Positions 49,584 to 58,000 of a stretch of 60,093 nucleotides of DNA are shown here, in pieces. The stretch is from the NCBI GenBank assembly GCA_944384815.1, contig CALWUW010000031.1:1-60093 (forward strand). The letters are read 5' to 3'. A program made the position numbers and the translations under genes. Within the stretch, counting starts at the first letter, position 1, and each line of letters starts with the position of its first letter. A model generated the notes under the pieces. The model was given only the letters and a program-made list of their open reading frames with translations. It did not search any database and was not told the origin of the DNA. Source of the DNA: an uncultured Clostridia bacterium. GTDB taxonomy: Bacteria > Bacillota > Clostridia > Oscillospirales > Acutalibacteraceae.

Positions 49584-51056
49584 TCATCCTTTCAGCGCTT
49601 TTTCCAGTGTGTCCACCAGAATGCGCAGAGCCTGAATGCGGGCAAACTTTTTATCATTGGAAGGAAGAATATGCCAGGGAGCCAGTTGGGTGTTGGTCTT
49701 TTCCAGCATTTCATTGACGGCTTCCTGGTAAGCCGGCCATTTTTCCCGGTTGCGCCAATCCTCGTCCGTAATTTTCCACTGCTTTTCAGGGGTATTCTGA
49801 CGTTCCTGGAAACGGGAAAGTTGCGTCTCCGGGTCGATATGAACCCAGAATTTCAGCACCACGGCGCCCCAATAGGCAAGCTCTTTTTCGAATTCGTTGA
49901 TCTCGGTGTAGGCACGTTTCCAGTCCGTTTCCGTGCAGAGGCCTTCCACACGTTCCACCAACACCCGGCCGTACCAGCTCCGGTCAAAAATGGCGATATG
50001 CCCATCCTTAGGAAGGCGGGTCCAAAACCGCCAGAGGTAGTGCCGAGCCAGCTCATGGGGTTCCGGCGCGGCGATGGGATGCACCTGAAATCCCCGGGGA
50101 TCCAGGGCGCTGGTCACTCTGCGGATGTTGCCCCCTTTACCGGCTGCATCCCAGCCTTCATATGCGATCACCACAGGGATCTTTTTCCGATACAAAATAT
50201 TGTGCAGCTCCTGGAGGCGATCCTGAAGAGAGTCCAATTGTGCCTCATATTCTTTTTGAGACAAAGACGCGGAAAGGTCTACCTTTTGCAAAGGAATAAA
50301 TTTCCGCATAGGGAATTCCTCCTGAGGCAGCTGAGCCTGGGGAATCCCGTTTTCCAGAGCGTTGCTGATGGCGGAAGTAAGCAGCTGCAAAAGATTCCAA
50401 ACCGCTTCGGAGCGTTTGGTGCCGTCAAGGATATGCCAGGGAGCCCAAGGCGTGGACGTATCTTCCATATACCGGTCAAAATTATCTCGGCAATCTTCAT
50501 AATGGAGGTTTTGCCAACGATCATGGACGCTGACGCGCCAGGCAGTGTTCTTGGAATTTTCCAGTTTCTCCAGGCGCTTGCGTTGCTCTTTCTGGGAAAT
50601 ATGAACGAAGACTTTAATCAGAAGATACCCATTGTCGGAGAGCTGGCGCTCAAAGGCGTTGATGCTGGCAATACGGGCCTTATATCCCTTTTTCTTCAGC
50701 TCGTCTCTTTCCATGGCGCGAACGGTATCCTGCATCCATCCCGTATCGAAAAAGGCCAGTTTTCCGGCTTCCGGGATCCGGGAAAAATGACGCCACAGGA
50801 AAGGATAGCGGTCTTCTTCCTGAGGAGTGGAGCTTTTGGTGTTTACCGTGTAGAAGCGGGGATCCAAATCCCGGATAACCTTGCCGATCAGGCTGCCTTT
50901 GCCTGCGGCGCCCCATCCTTCCATCATCACTACAACAGGAAGTTTGTGGGCTTTCAGCTGCAGCTGCAGCGAGGAAAGCTTCTCTCTGCACGCGGTAATT
51001 TGTTCTTCCGAGGGAGGAACAAATTTTTTGGCCTGCTTTTCGAATTCCTTCAGCAT
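49584..51056 (-). CDS. Tandem-domain polyphosphate kinase 2 (polyphosphate:AMP phosphotransferase type)
   Basis: A 490-residue protein built from two PPK2 domains. Each has a P-loop, MEGWGAAGKGSLI near residue 46 and YEGWDAAGKGGNI near residue 290, and a histidyl lid region: LWRHFSRIPEAGKLAFFDT in the first and LWRFWTRLPKDGHIAIFDRSWY in the second. Two-domain PPK2 enzymes phosphorylate AMP to ADP with polyphosphate. In the characterised PAP enzyme only the C-terminal half is active, which fits the fact that the first half here has FDTGWMQ where the second keeps the canonical FDRSWYGR. AAGG precedes the ATG. It is a single-gene unit between trkA-trkH and the divergent cotJ operon. Confidence 0.93.
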   Translation of the reverse strand: MLKEFEKQAKKFVPPSEEQITACREKLSSLQLQLKAHKLPVVVMMEGWGAAGKGSLIGKVIRDLDPRFYTVNTKSSTPQEEDRYPFLWRHFSRIPEAGKLAFFDTGWMQDTVRAMERDELKKKGYKARIASINAFERQLSDNGYLLIKVFVHISQKEQRKRLEKLENSKNTAWRVSVHDRWQNLHYEDCRDNFDRYMEDTSTPWAPWHILDGTKRSEAVWNLLQLLTSAISNALENGIPQAQLPQEEFPMRKFIPLQKVDLSASLSQKEYEAQLDSLQDRLQELHNILYRKKIPVVIAYEGWDAAGKGGNIRRVTSALDPRGFQVHPIAAPEPHELARHYLWRFWTRLPKDGHIAIFDRSWYGRVLVERVEGLCTETDWKRAYTEINEFEKELAYWGAVVLKFWVHIDPETQLSRFQERQNTPEKQWKITDEDWRNREKWPAYQEAVNEMLEKTNTQLAPWHILPSNDKKFARIQALRILVDTLEKALKG

Positions 51057-51329
51057 ATACAGATACCTTCTTTCTGGGTCTCGTCTGTAAATTTTTGATC
51101 TGTGGAGCTATACTCCCCTGTAATTTTGAGACAAACAATTCTATACATCCATTATTCTACACGTTTTTTAAATAAAGTGAAATGGATTTCTACCTTTTTT
51201 TTATTAAATTTAAGTAAAATTATAGGATTTGCTTTGGAAATAATTTTATTCTTTTGCTTTTCTGTGCCAAAAAAAGTTTGGCGCATAGAATGGAACAGGC
51301 GATGAATTCGCCGGAAAGGAGAATGAAAG

Positions 51330-51530
51330 ATGATAACAGCCAATATGGAGCCGTCCTGCACTTTGCAGGATCCGGAGCCTTTTCCCAAGGATCCGGTAGT
51401 GGCCATGGCATATATACCGTTCCAGCAATACGGTGAGGTTTATTCGCCGGAAAAAGCTTTGGATCAGGGAACACTTTTCCCCGATTTGGATAAACCTTTT
51501 TACGGAAGAAGGGGGGAGCCCAGAAGATGA
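51330..51530 (+). CDS. cotJA: Spore coat associated protein CotJA
   Basis: A 66-residue protein with the family core VAMAYIPFQQYGEVYSPEKA and GTLFPDLDKPFYGRR. It is laid into the inner coat of the forming spore together with CotJC. ATG 51330 has AAAGGAG at 7 bases. A CATAGAAT box at 51284-51291 resembles the -10 of mother-cell sigma factors (SigE/SigK), but no matching -35 was secured. First gene of cotJABC. Confidence 0.92.
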   Translation: MITANMEPSCTLQDPEPFPKDPVVAMAYIPFQQYGEVYSPEKALDQGTLFPDLDKPFYGRRGEPRR

Positions 51531-51784
51531 GTGAACAAGAAAAACTATACCGCCGCATTACGGCACACAGTTTCTCCATTTGGGAACTGCATTTGTTTTT
51601 GGACTCCCATCCCAACAATGCAGACGCGGCTAAAAAATTAGAGCAATGCCGTAAAAAGAGGGAAGAGTTGGTGGCGGAATACGAGGCCGCATACGGTCCG
51701 TTGAATGAATTGGGGTCCCAAACCAGCCGTTGGGCCTGGATCACCGGGCCCTGGCCTTGGGAAACAGGAAAGGAGGAAGACTGA
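51527..51784 (+). CDS. cotJB: Spore coat protein CotJB
   Basis: An 85-residue helical protein. HSFSIWELHLFLDSHPNNADA and the closing WAWITGPWPWE identify CotJB. Its ATG overlaps the cotJA stop (ATGA), so the two are translationally coupled, and its TGA shares a base with the cotJC ATG. Its precise coat role is not known. Confidence 0.94.
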   Translation: MSEQEKLYRRITAHSFSIWELHLFLDSHPNNADAAKKLEQCRKKREELVAEYEAAYGPLNELGSQTSRWAWITGPWPWETGKEED

Positions 51785-52395
51785 TGTGGGTTTATGAGAA
51801 AAAACTTCAGTATCCGGTAAAAATCAAGACGCCCAACCCGGCGCTGGCAAAACTGATCATCGCCCAGTATGGCGGACCGGACGGCGAGCTGGGTGCGTCC
51901 CTTCGATATCTCTCCCAGCGGTATACCATGCCGTATCCGGAGCTGAAAGCGATACTGACGGATATAGGTACAGAAGAGCTGGCGCATCTGGAAATGATTG
52001 GAGCCATTGTATACCAGCTGACCCGGAATCTCACCCCGGAGGAGATCCGTTCCGGTGGCTTTGATGCCTACTTTGTGGATCACACCACGGGAATCTATCC
52101 TTCCGGAGCCAACGGAGGACCTTTCTCCGCAGCAGCTTTGCAAGTGAAGGGGGATCCTATTACGGATATACACGAAGATCTGGCTGCCGAACAGAAGGCC
52201 AGAACCACGTATGATAATATCCTTCGCTATGCGGATGATCCGGATGTTCGGGATCCCATCCAATTTTTGCGGGCGAGAGAAGTTGTCCATTATCAACGTT
52301 TCGGTGAGGGGCTGCGAATCATTACCGATAATCTGGACAGCCGGAACTTTTACGCATTCAATCCTTCTTTCGACAAATCCAAGAAAAGATCGTAA
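51784..52395 (+). CDS. cotJC: Spore coat protein CotJC (manganese catalase family)
   Basis: A 203-residue ferritin-like protein of the Mn-catalase family. The metal ligands appear as YPELKAILTDIGTEELAHLE, then EDLAAEQKARTTYDNILRYA and LRAREVVHYQRFGEG. CotJC is a coat component and may destroy peroxide. It starts at 51784, overlapping the last base of cotJB; a start at 51730 lies inside that gene. A strong terminator follows within 5 bases. Confidence 0.96.
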   Translation: MWVYEKKLQYPVKIKTPNPALAKLIIAQYGGPDGELGASLRYLSQRYTMPYPELKAILTDIGTEELAHLEMIGAIVYQLTRNLTPEEIRSGGFDAYFVDHTTGIYPSGANGGPFSAAALQVKGDPITDIHEDLAAEQKARTTYDNILRYADDPDVRDPIQFLRAREVVHYQRFGEGLRIITDNLDSRNFYAFNPSFDKSKKRS

Positions 52396-52397
52396 GC

Positions 52398-52436
52398 AAA
52401 AAGCAGAGGGCATTTTTATATGCCCTCTGCTTTTAA
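52398..52436. terminator. Bidirectional terminator between cotJC and spmB
   Basis: AAAAGCAGAGGGCAT (52399-52413) and ATGCCCTCTGCTTTT (52420-52434); A/T-rich on both flanks. Confidence 0.92.
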
Positions 52437-52444
52437 TATTGTGG

Positions 52445-52972
52445 TTAGCCATTTTGGAAAAAGAGACCTACAAACAAGAAAGAACCGGCAAAGGCCGCGA
52501 CGTCCGCCAATAAAGCGCACAAAACGGCGTGGCGGGTTTTTTGTATATTTACTGCCCCGAAGTAAACGGCGATGCAGTAAAAGGTGGTTTCGGAAGAGGC
52601 GGCCAGCACGGAGGCGACTCTTCCGGGAAAACTGTCCGGCCCGCAGGTGGAAAAGACATCTGTCAAAAGCGCGGTGGATCCGCTGCCGGAAAAAGGCTTC
52701 ATCAGAGCCAAAGGGAGGACCTGGGAGGGAATTCCCAGAAAATCCGTTACAGGCTGAAGCAGCTGGGAAAGAAGTTCAAAGGCGCCGGACGCCCGAAGCA
52801 TAGAGGTGGCGGTTAGCAGACCGATCAATGTAGGAAGGATCGTCAGGCAGTTTTGCAATCCTTCTTTGGCTCCCTGGGAAAAGACGGAAAAAATAGGGAT
52901 ACCTTTTCTCAGCCCAAAGAAAACCGGCAGCAGCAGGCAGAGAGGGATCAGAAATCCGGCGGCGTTATCCAT
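52445..52972 (-). CDS. spmB: Spore maturation protein B
   Basis: A 175-residue membrane protein with the nucleoside-recognition (Gate) fold. LLPVFFGLRKGIPIFSVFSQGAK at the N terminus and LMKPFSGSGSTALLTDVF, then SSETTFYCIAVYFG are the SpmB marks. SpmA and SpmB are needed for spore-core dehydration. The ATG at 52972 overlaps the end of spmA by 8 bases and has GGAG at 7; ten upstream codons to 53002 are inside spmA and lack a ribosome site. Confidence 0.95.
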   Translation of the reverse strand: MDNAAGFLIPLCLLLPVFFGLRKGIPIFSVFSQGAKEGLQNCLTILPTLIGLLTATSMLRASGAFELLSQLLQPVTDFLGIPSQVLPLALMKPFSGSGSTALLTDVFSTCGPDSFPGRVASVLAASSETTFYCIAVYFGAVNIQKTRHAVLCALLADVAAFAGSFLFVGLFFQNG

Positions 52973-53537
52973 AAAAACGCTCCAAAAGTTTGGTAGCGGC
53001 AAGTCCTGTAAGCAGTGCCGTCAAAGAGGTGCACCAAACAGCCGGCAGGATCTCCAAAGGGGCTGCGGAACCTGCGGAAGCCCGCAAAGAGGCCAGCATG
53101 GTGGGGATCAGCTGAATAGAAGCCGTGTTCAATACCACAAAACGCACCATGGAATTGGAAGCGCGGGCAGGCGAATGCTTTGCCATGGCTTTCATGGCGG
53201 CGATCCCTGTGGGAGTGGCCGCGTTTCCCAGGCCCAGAAGATTGGCTGTAATATTCATGGAAACAGCCTCCAGAGCGGGAGGATCCTCTTTGTGATCCGG
53301 GAGAATGTGCCCAAGAAAAGGCTGGAGGGTTTTACTGAGCCAATGGGTTATTCCTCCCGCTTCCGCGATCTTTAAAAATCCCGTCCAAAGAGCCATTGTG
53401 CCGGAAATGGAAAGGACCAGCTCTACAGCTTGCGTTCCCCCTTGAAAAATAGCTCCAGAAAGAGTGTCCATACGCCCGGTAACACATGCGCAAAAAAAGC
53501 TGACGAAGATCATTCCTGCCCAGATGGTGTTCAGCAT
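52965..53537 (-). CDS. spmA: Spore maturation protein A
   Basis: A 190-residue membrane protein of the Gate family. It starts MLNTIWAGMIFVSF, typical of SpmA, and carries AVSMNITANLLGLGNAATP and FVVLNTASIQLIPT. Partner of SpmB in spore-core dehydration. ATG 53537 has AGGAGGG. First gene of spmA-spmB. The flippase gene upstream ends in its own terminator, so spmA needs a promoter within the roughly 65 bases before it. Confidence 0.95.
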   Translation of the reverse strand: MLNTIWAGMIFVSFFCACVTGRMDTLSGAIFQGGTQAVELVLSISGTMALWTGFLKIAEAGGITHWLSKTLQPFLGHILPDHKEDPPALEAVSMNITANLLGLGNAATPTGIAAMKAMAKHSPARASNSMVRFVVLNTASIQLIPTMLASLRASAGSAAPLEILPAVWCTSLTALLTGLAATKLLERFYG

Positions 53538-53599
53538 GTAAATCCCTCCTGCTGCTTTGTATATGCAGGTTTTCAGGTTTTCATGCTTCAGAGCAGAAA

Positions 53600-53631
53600 A
53601 AACAAAATCGCCGGCGCGGCTGCCGGCGATT
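53600..53631 (-). terminator. Terminator of the YbhN-type flippase gene
   Basis: AATCGCCGGC (53606-53615) and GCCGGCGATT (53622-53631), six-base loop, followed on the minus strand by TTGTTTTTT. Confidence 0.88.
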
Positions 53632-53641
53632 AAAAATGGGT

Positions 53642-54751
53642 TTATTTTGAGTCCTGTTCCTTTTTGGAAAAATTCTCTTCCAAGGCTTCCAGCGGGCTGG
53701 CAGGTTCCGTGATTTCCTGAACGGTGTATTTCTTTCCGCCCCAGGTGGAGAAGACGGCGCCCAATGCAATGTGAAGATAGTAGGTGATCGTACGCCAAAG
53801 TAAAACGGCCGGTGCAATGGTATCCCCGAAAAATTTTCCGAAAAACAGCAGGAAGCTTCCTTCCGCTCCTCCGGAAGCGCCGGGGAGAGGGATAAAGGCG
53901 GAAACCATAGCCACAAATTGTTGAGCAGCCAGCATCGTCCACAGAGAAACGTTCTCCGGAGGCAGGCCAAAGCTAAGATAGATCATGTAGGGAATGGAAC
54001 AGCTTAATGTGATCTGCAAAATGGTCAAAAGGATCACAGGCAAATACAACTTCAAAGAAAGCCCAATCATTTTGGAGCTCATGTGAAACATGGAGAGCTG
54101 AGAATGAATCTGGTGGTAGCGGTGTAGCGGTTTCCGGCAAAGGCGAAAACGATACAAGAGCCGCAGGAAAAAGCGCAGGATCTTATCTGTTCCTTTGGCG
54201 CTGACGGTAAAGAGGAAAACAATAGCAATAAATGTGGAATTAGACAAGATTCCCACAAGCGTCAAAAAAGAAAAGTTACTGATATTGGTTTGGAAGAAAC
54301 GCAGCTGCGTACATACCAGAAGCAAAGCGTATAAAACCATGACAACTTGATAGGAGAGAGTTTTCATGGCAATGATAGCGCCGGCCTTTCCGGTGTCCAT
54401 CCCCATTTTCCGCATGGCGTAGATCTGCATGGGCTGACCGCCGGTGGAAAAAGGAGTGATGGCGCTGTAAAGGGAACCGGTCATTCCCACGGAGAATGAA
54501 CGTCCGTATGTCCATTTGGGATACAGGTGCAGACAAAACAAATGCAGAGAAAGACCTTCCAAAAGCAGAGTCAGAATCACAGCCGCAAGAGAAAGAAAAA
54601 TCCACTCTCCCCGGATCTGCTGCGCCAGCATGGCCAAGGTTTGAACTCCGTCGTTGGAGAACAAAAAGATCAGCATAATGACCAATGCCAGAGAAGTGGT
54701 AATAATGGGAAATAAATTACGTCTGAGTTTAGGCGCCAGACTTTCAGTCAT
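53642..54751 (-). CDS. Lysylphosphatidylglycerol synthase TM region / YbhN (UPF0104) family membrane protein
   Basis: A 369-residue integral membrane protein with about eight hydrophobic segments and no cytoplasmic synthase domain. SLYSAITPFSTGGQPMQIYAM and IPLPGASGGAEGSFLLFFG are the conserved blocks of the LPG_synthase_TM (MprF flippase-like) family. It may flip or transport a lipid-linked compound; no substrate is established for stand-alone clostridial members. The ATG has GAGGT upstream. The tail (LEALEENFSKKEQDSK) is charged. It forms its own unit upstream of spmA with a strong terminator. Confidence 0.87.
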   Translation of the reverse strand: MTESLAPKLRRNLFPIITTSLALVIMLIFLFSNDGVQTLAMLAQQIRGEWIFLSLAAVILTLLLEGLSLHLFCLHLYPKWTYGRSFSVGMTGSLYSAITPFSTGGQPMQIYAMRKMGMDTGKAGAIIAMKTLSYQVVMVLYALLLVCTQLRFFQTNISNFSFLTLVGILSNSTFIAIVFLFTVSAKGTDKILRFFLRLLYRFRLCRKPLHRYHQIHSQLSMFHMSSKMIGLSLKLYLPVILLTILQITLSCSIPYMIYLSFGLPPENVSLWTMLAAQQFVAMVSAFIPLPGASGGAEGSFLLFFGKFFGDTIAPAVLLWRTITYYLHIALGAVFSTWGGKKYTVQEITEPASPLEALEENFSKKEQDSK

Positions 54752-54937
54752 AAATAAGAACCTCGCACTTCATTTCTGTAAACTGAAATCAGCTTACGAT
54801 ATACCCTGAACTACAAAACACACAGCCATTATTTTACCCTATTTTTCTCGGAAAAACAAGTGCTTTTCCGGGAAATCCAAAGGAGAGGGAAAAACAGAGG
54901 AAGAAGTGAAAGGTCTGAGAAAAGAAGGTTTGAAGGT

Positions 54938-55915
54938 TTATCCATAACTTTTGCGGTAAAGAACAAAATCCGATACGGTTATATTTCCGTCGCCATTGTA
55001 GTCCGCTGCCAAAAGTTCCAGCTGCCCAGGGGTTTTCAGCCCCAGTATGTACTGCGCATACAATTGGCGGTCTGCGGAGATACTCCCGCCGCCAAGGTCA
55101 CCGGGAACAGCCAGATAAATGGTCTTTTCTAAAACAGAACCGTTCCAGAACTGTACGCTCCAACCGGTTTCTACAGTTCCTTTCTCCCGAATGGTGCCGG
55201 TTCTATCCAGAAAAAATAATTGGTAGGAAGAGGAAGAGTAAAGTGATTTTAAGGAAGATACCGTGGATCCTATAGAAACTTTTTCCATATATGTGCTGTG
55301 AGAAGAAGAGGAAGAGAAAGAGGAAGGCGGAGAAGAACTGAAAACCGGGGGAGAGGAGGAAGGGGATAAAGAGGAAACGGGAAGGGATGGCTCCTGGGAG
55401 GAAGAGGGCAGAGGCAGTTCTTGACGTCCTTCCAAAACAGGGGATGTATCGGTAAAATCAAAAAGAAACCATTTGATCTGTTCCGGCTGGTCGGCTTCTG
55501 CGCCTAAAAAATACAAAAGGCCGTTTCGAATTTCCCAGCGGGTAGGGGAAAGAAAGGTAACTTGAGCGAAAGGAGAAAACACCGCCTCCACGGAGGACAA
55601 AGATACGCGGCCAATTACCAGTTGGGAAGAAGTTTTAGAAGAAGTGCCGATCAGGTACAGATGTTCCTGGTAAACCCCTGCATCCTGAATATAAAAAGGC
55701 ACATATAGCGTCCAGAGAGTTGCGGAGTCCACAGCAAAACGTTTTATATTAGTGGCGGATTCTGTTTTTGGCTGAATTTCGATCCACGTTCCGTCTGAAA
55801 AATGAATTTTGCGGTTTTCATCCAAGCGAAGGGCTTCCTCCCCAAGAACAGGGAAAGAATACAGACTGAAAATCAGAAAAAACAAGAGTAAAATTATGCT
55901 TTTTCTGCGTTTCAA
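54938..55915 (-). CDS. Secreted protein with Ser-rich linker and C-terminal dockerin-like module
   Basis: A 325-residue exported protein. TTG 55915 with AAGGAGGG opens a signal peptide (LKRRKSIILLLFFLIFSLYSF then PVLG). Residues about 20-175 are beta-rich with repeated hydrophobic/aromatic strands and might be a small beta-propeller. Residues about 180-220 are a Ser/Pro-rich linker of almost only S and P. Another beta-rich part follows. The last 60 residues look like a dockerin: the second half (AADYNGDGNITVSDFVLYRK) has a full calcium loop D-x-N-x-D-G-x-I-x-x-x-D, while the first (GDLGGGSISADRQLYAQYIL) has lost most acidic ligands. Dockerins bind cohesins. Role unknown. Earlier in-frame codons to 56065 lack any start signal. 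Confidence 0.72.
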   Translation of the reverse strand: MKRRKSIILLLFFLIFSLYSFPVLGEEALRLDENRKIHFSDGTWIEIQPKTESATNIKRFAVDSATLWTLYVPFYIQDAGVYQEHLYLIGTSSKTSSQLVIGRVSLSSVEAVFSPFAQVTFLSPTRWEIRNGLLYFLGAEADQPEQIKWFLFDFTDTSPVLEGRQELPLPSSSQEPSLPVSSLSPSSSPPVFSSSPPSSFSSSSSHSTYMEKVSIGSTVSSLKSLYSSSSYQLFFLDRTGTIREKGTVETGWSVQFWNGSVLEKTIYLAVPGDLGGGSISADRQLYAQYILGLKTPGQLELLAADYNGDGNITVSDFVLYRKSYG

Positions 55916-56391
55916 GAGCCTCTCCCTCCTTTCTGTGATTTGTGGGCCGCGGTATAGTATAGCACGAAAGGGGATAAAAGAATGAAAATGTGAAGTTATT
56001 GCGCATGCAGAGATTTTGACAAGTAGAAGTTTTCCTTTTTTTAAAGTCAAGGCTTTACTTAACATAACGTTAAAAAAAGTTTTTAATGGATTTTGTTTTC
56101 AAAAAAGTTCTTCACATTTTCCACAGAGTTTTCCACAGGAAAAGCAAAAAAAGCGCCAGATTTTGCAAGTGAAAGTAAGAAATACGGAAAGAAAGAGCGG
56201 AAAAGGCCGGGGGAAAAATTAAAAGATCTTAAAGTTTACATAATTTTAATTTTTAAAATTTCCTTGGTTACAAATAACAGGCAAAACAGGTTTTCTTGTA
56301 TGTGAAAAAGCTATTGAAAAAAGCGGCGGGATGTTTATACTAAAAAGTGAAATCAATACCTGCCGGATGGATCCGGAAGAAAGGAAGAATT
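55916..56391. other. AT-rich 476-bp non-coding gap with two DnaA-box-like sites
   Basis: No credible gene is present. Two TTTTCCACA sequences, one mismatch from the DnaA box TTATCCACA, lie at 56117-56125 and 56129-56137, exactly 12 bases apart, beside A/T-only runs at 56045-56110 and 56225-56270. The gap separates two divergent genes, and the promoter of the right-hand gene is at 56314-56341. Nothing else was recognised. Confidence 0.5.
56314..56341 (+). promoter_or_regulatory. Promoter of the CARF-nuclease gene
   Basis: TTGAAA (56314-56319), 16-base spacer, TATACT (56336-56341). Confidence 0.55.
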
Positions 56392-57582
56392 ATGGCGATC
56401 GAAACCATTATTGAGCTGTATGACGAGGAACCGATTTTTAATATTTTGGCTGTATCTTCCCTTCGCCCCCAAAACGTGGTTTTTCTGGGAGGAAAACTGA
56501 TGCGTCCCCAGTGCCGGGAACGTTTGATTCGTTGGATGCGGGCAGAAAATTTGCCGGTGAAGCCATACTTTTTCTCCATAGACGCCAACCGGATCCCAAG
56601 CTTGGTGCAGCGGATGGAAGAAATCACCGCTCGTTTTCCCAACAGTATTTTGGATATTACAGGGGGCAGCAGTCCTATGCTGTTTGCCTCGGGAATTTTT
56701 TGCCGGGAGTCGGGAATGCCGGTGATCGTTTATGAGAAGGAGAAAGAGCGATTTTTAAATGTGCAGAATTGTCCCCAAGCGGCGGAATTCCCCGGAAGCG
56801 TTCGATTCCGGGCGGAAGATTTTCTGATTTTGGCCGGCGGGTCTTTTCCCCGATGCGGGCATATCAGCGGGAAAGAAATCGTGGGCGAAATGGAAACGCT
56901 GGTTCGGCGAATCTGGAACCTCTATCAGGCGTATTTTCTGGATTGGAACGCACATGTCCAGTATTTGCAGGCGGTTTCCGGCGGAGAGGAAAACAGAACG
57001 CTGCGTGTGGATGCTCCCCTGCAATTTAAAGGAACGGATGGACGGAAGAAAAAATGCTTCCCGGAAATTTTACGAAAGCTGGAAGAAGCGGGTGCCATTC
57101 TGGATTTAAAATTCCGAAGATCCCGGGTTTCCTTTTCTTATAAAAGCCATCTTCTGCGCAATTGCCTGTGCGATATCGGTATCTGGCTGGAATTGCATTT
57201 ATATTTGACAGCCAGGGACAGCGGTTATTTTGATGACGTGCAGGTCAGCGTTGTGATTGATTGGGAAGGGGAAGAAGGGAAAGGTCCGGGAACGCAGAAT
57301 GAAGTGGATCTGATCCTTACAAAAGGATCCACACCGGTGTTTATTTCCTGCAAAACGGGAACCCCCAATACCCAGGCGCTGAATGAACTGCAGGTGCTTA
57401 CGGAACGGTACGGAGGATACTGGGCAAAAGGTGTGTTGGCTACCATGAGCCGCTTGTCCCGGGCAAATCCGGCTGTCTATCGTCGGGCGGCGGATATGGG
57501 AATTTATGTGCTGCAGCAGGAAGATCTGCTGGGGAATGATCTGGCGGAAAAGCTGAAAAGAATCGTAAAATCCCGGGGGTAA
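56392..57582 (+). CDS. DUF1887 / Card1-like protein: CARF domain plus PD-(D/E)XK-type nuclease domain
   Basis: A 396-residue protein. Residues 1-145 form a CARF-like Rossmann domain (NVVFLGGKLMRPQCRERLI; SILDITGGSSPMLFASGIF, where typical members read TGGTKxM). A middle winged-helix-like stretch leads to a C-terminal restriction-type fold from about 255: CDIGIWLELHLYL with Glu267, NEVDLILTKG with Asp306, and VFISCKTGTPN with Lys321. In Card1 the motif is D-ExK; here the Glu place holds Ser319. Card1/Can2 proteins are cyclic-oligoadenylate-activated effectors of type III CRISPR; no CRISPR or cas gene is in this window, so its activator is unknown. ATG 56392 has AAAGGAAG. It lies alone between an AT-rich gap and rnpB. 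Confidence 0.82.
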   Translation: MAIETIIELYDEEPIFNILAVSSLRPQNVVFLGGKLMRPQCRERLIRWMRAENLPVKPYFFSIDANRIPSLVQRMEEITARFPNSILDITGGSSPMLFASGIFCRESGMPVIVYEKEKERFLNVQNCPQAAEFPGSVRFRAEDFLILAGGSFPRCGHISGKEIVGEMETLVRRIWNLYQAYFLDWNAHVQYLQAVSGGEENRTLRVDAPLQFKGTDGRKKKCFPEILRKLEEAGAILDLKFRRSRVSFSYKSHLLRNCLCDIGIWLELHLYLTARDSGYFDDVQVSVVIDWEGEEGKGPGTQNEVDLILTKGSTPVFISCKTGTPNTQALNELQVLTERYGGYWAKGVLATMSRLSRANPAVYRRAADMGIYVLQQEDLLGNDLAEKLKRIVKSRG

Positions 57583-57616
57583 CGCTGGGCAGCGGCGGAC
57601 AGAAGGGAAAAACGTT

Positions 57617-57645
57617 TTGACTTTTTTTCCAAAATCCGTTACACT
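57617..57645 (+). promoter_or_regulatory. Promoter of rnpB
   Basis: TTGACT (57617-57622), 17-base spacer, TACACT (57640-57645); predicts a start at the first bases of the RNA. Confidence 0.8.
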
Positions 57646-57652
57646 AGAGCAC

Positions 57653-57996
57653 GTGAGCAGTTCGAACGGCTGCGGGCGAAGCCCTAAAGGGCTCGCCTGA
57701 GGAAAGTCCGAGCTCCAAAGGGCAGGATAGCGGCTAACGGCCGCCGGGGGCGACCCTAGGGAGAGTGCAACAGAGATATACCGCCGCGTTAAGCGGTAAG
57801 GGTGGAAAGGCGAGGTAAGAGCTCACCAGCCGGCAGGAGACTGTCCGGCTCTGTAAACCCTATCCGGAGCAACACCGTGGAGGGGCATATGCGCCGGCCC
57901 GGCGCGTCCTGTGGAGGTGGCATTGAGCCGTTGCGGCAACGCACGGCCAAGATAGATGGTCGTTCAAGACAGAACTCGGCTTATAGAACTGGTCAC
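57653..57996 (+). ncRNA. rnpB: RNase P RNA (catalytic component of RNase P)
   Basis: The 344-base RNA removes 5' leaders from tRNA precursors. Universal core segments are present: GAGGAAAGTCCGAGCTCC near 57698-57717, the AGAGTGCAACAGAGATATACCG region near 57763 and ACAGAACTCGGCTTAT near 57969-57984. The ends pair as helix P1 (GTGAGCAGTTC at 57653-57663 with GAACTGGTCAC at 57986-57996). It follows a SigA promoter at the right distance and is closed by a terminator at 58001. The core resembles the common ancestral (type A) form, although the class was not modelled. Confidence 0.97.
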
Positions 57997-58000
57997 ATTT

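Noticed and set aside
55916-56391. Chromosomal origin of replication
   Set aside because: Only two near-DnaA boxes and no dnaA, dnaN or rpmH-rnpA beside it; kept only as a weak observation.
57661-57668. GTTCGAAC-like sequence as the T-arm of a tRNA
   Set aside because: It is part of the 5' domain of rnpB; no cloverleaf forms. No tRNA or rRNA gene was recognised in the window.
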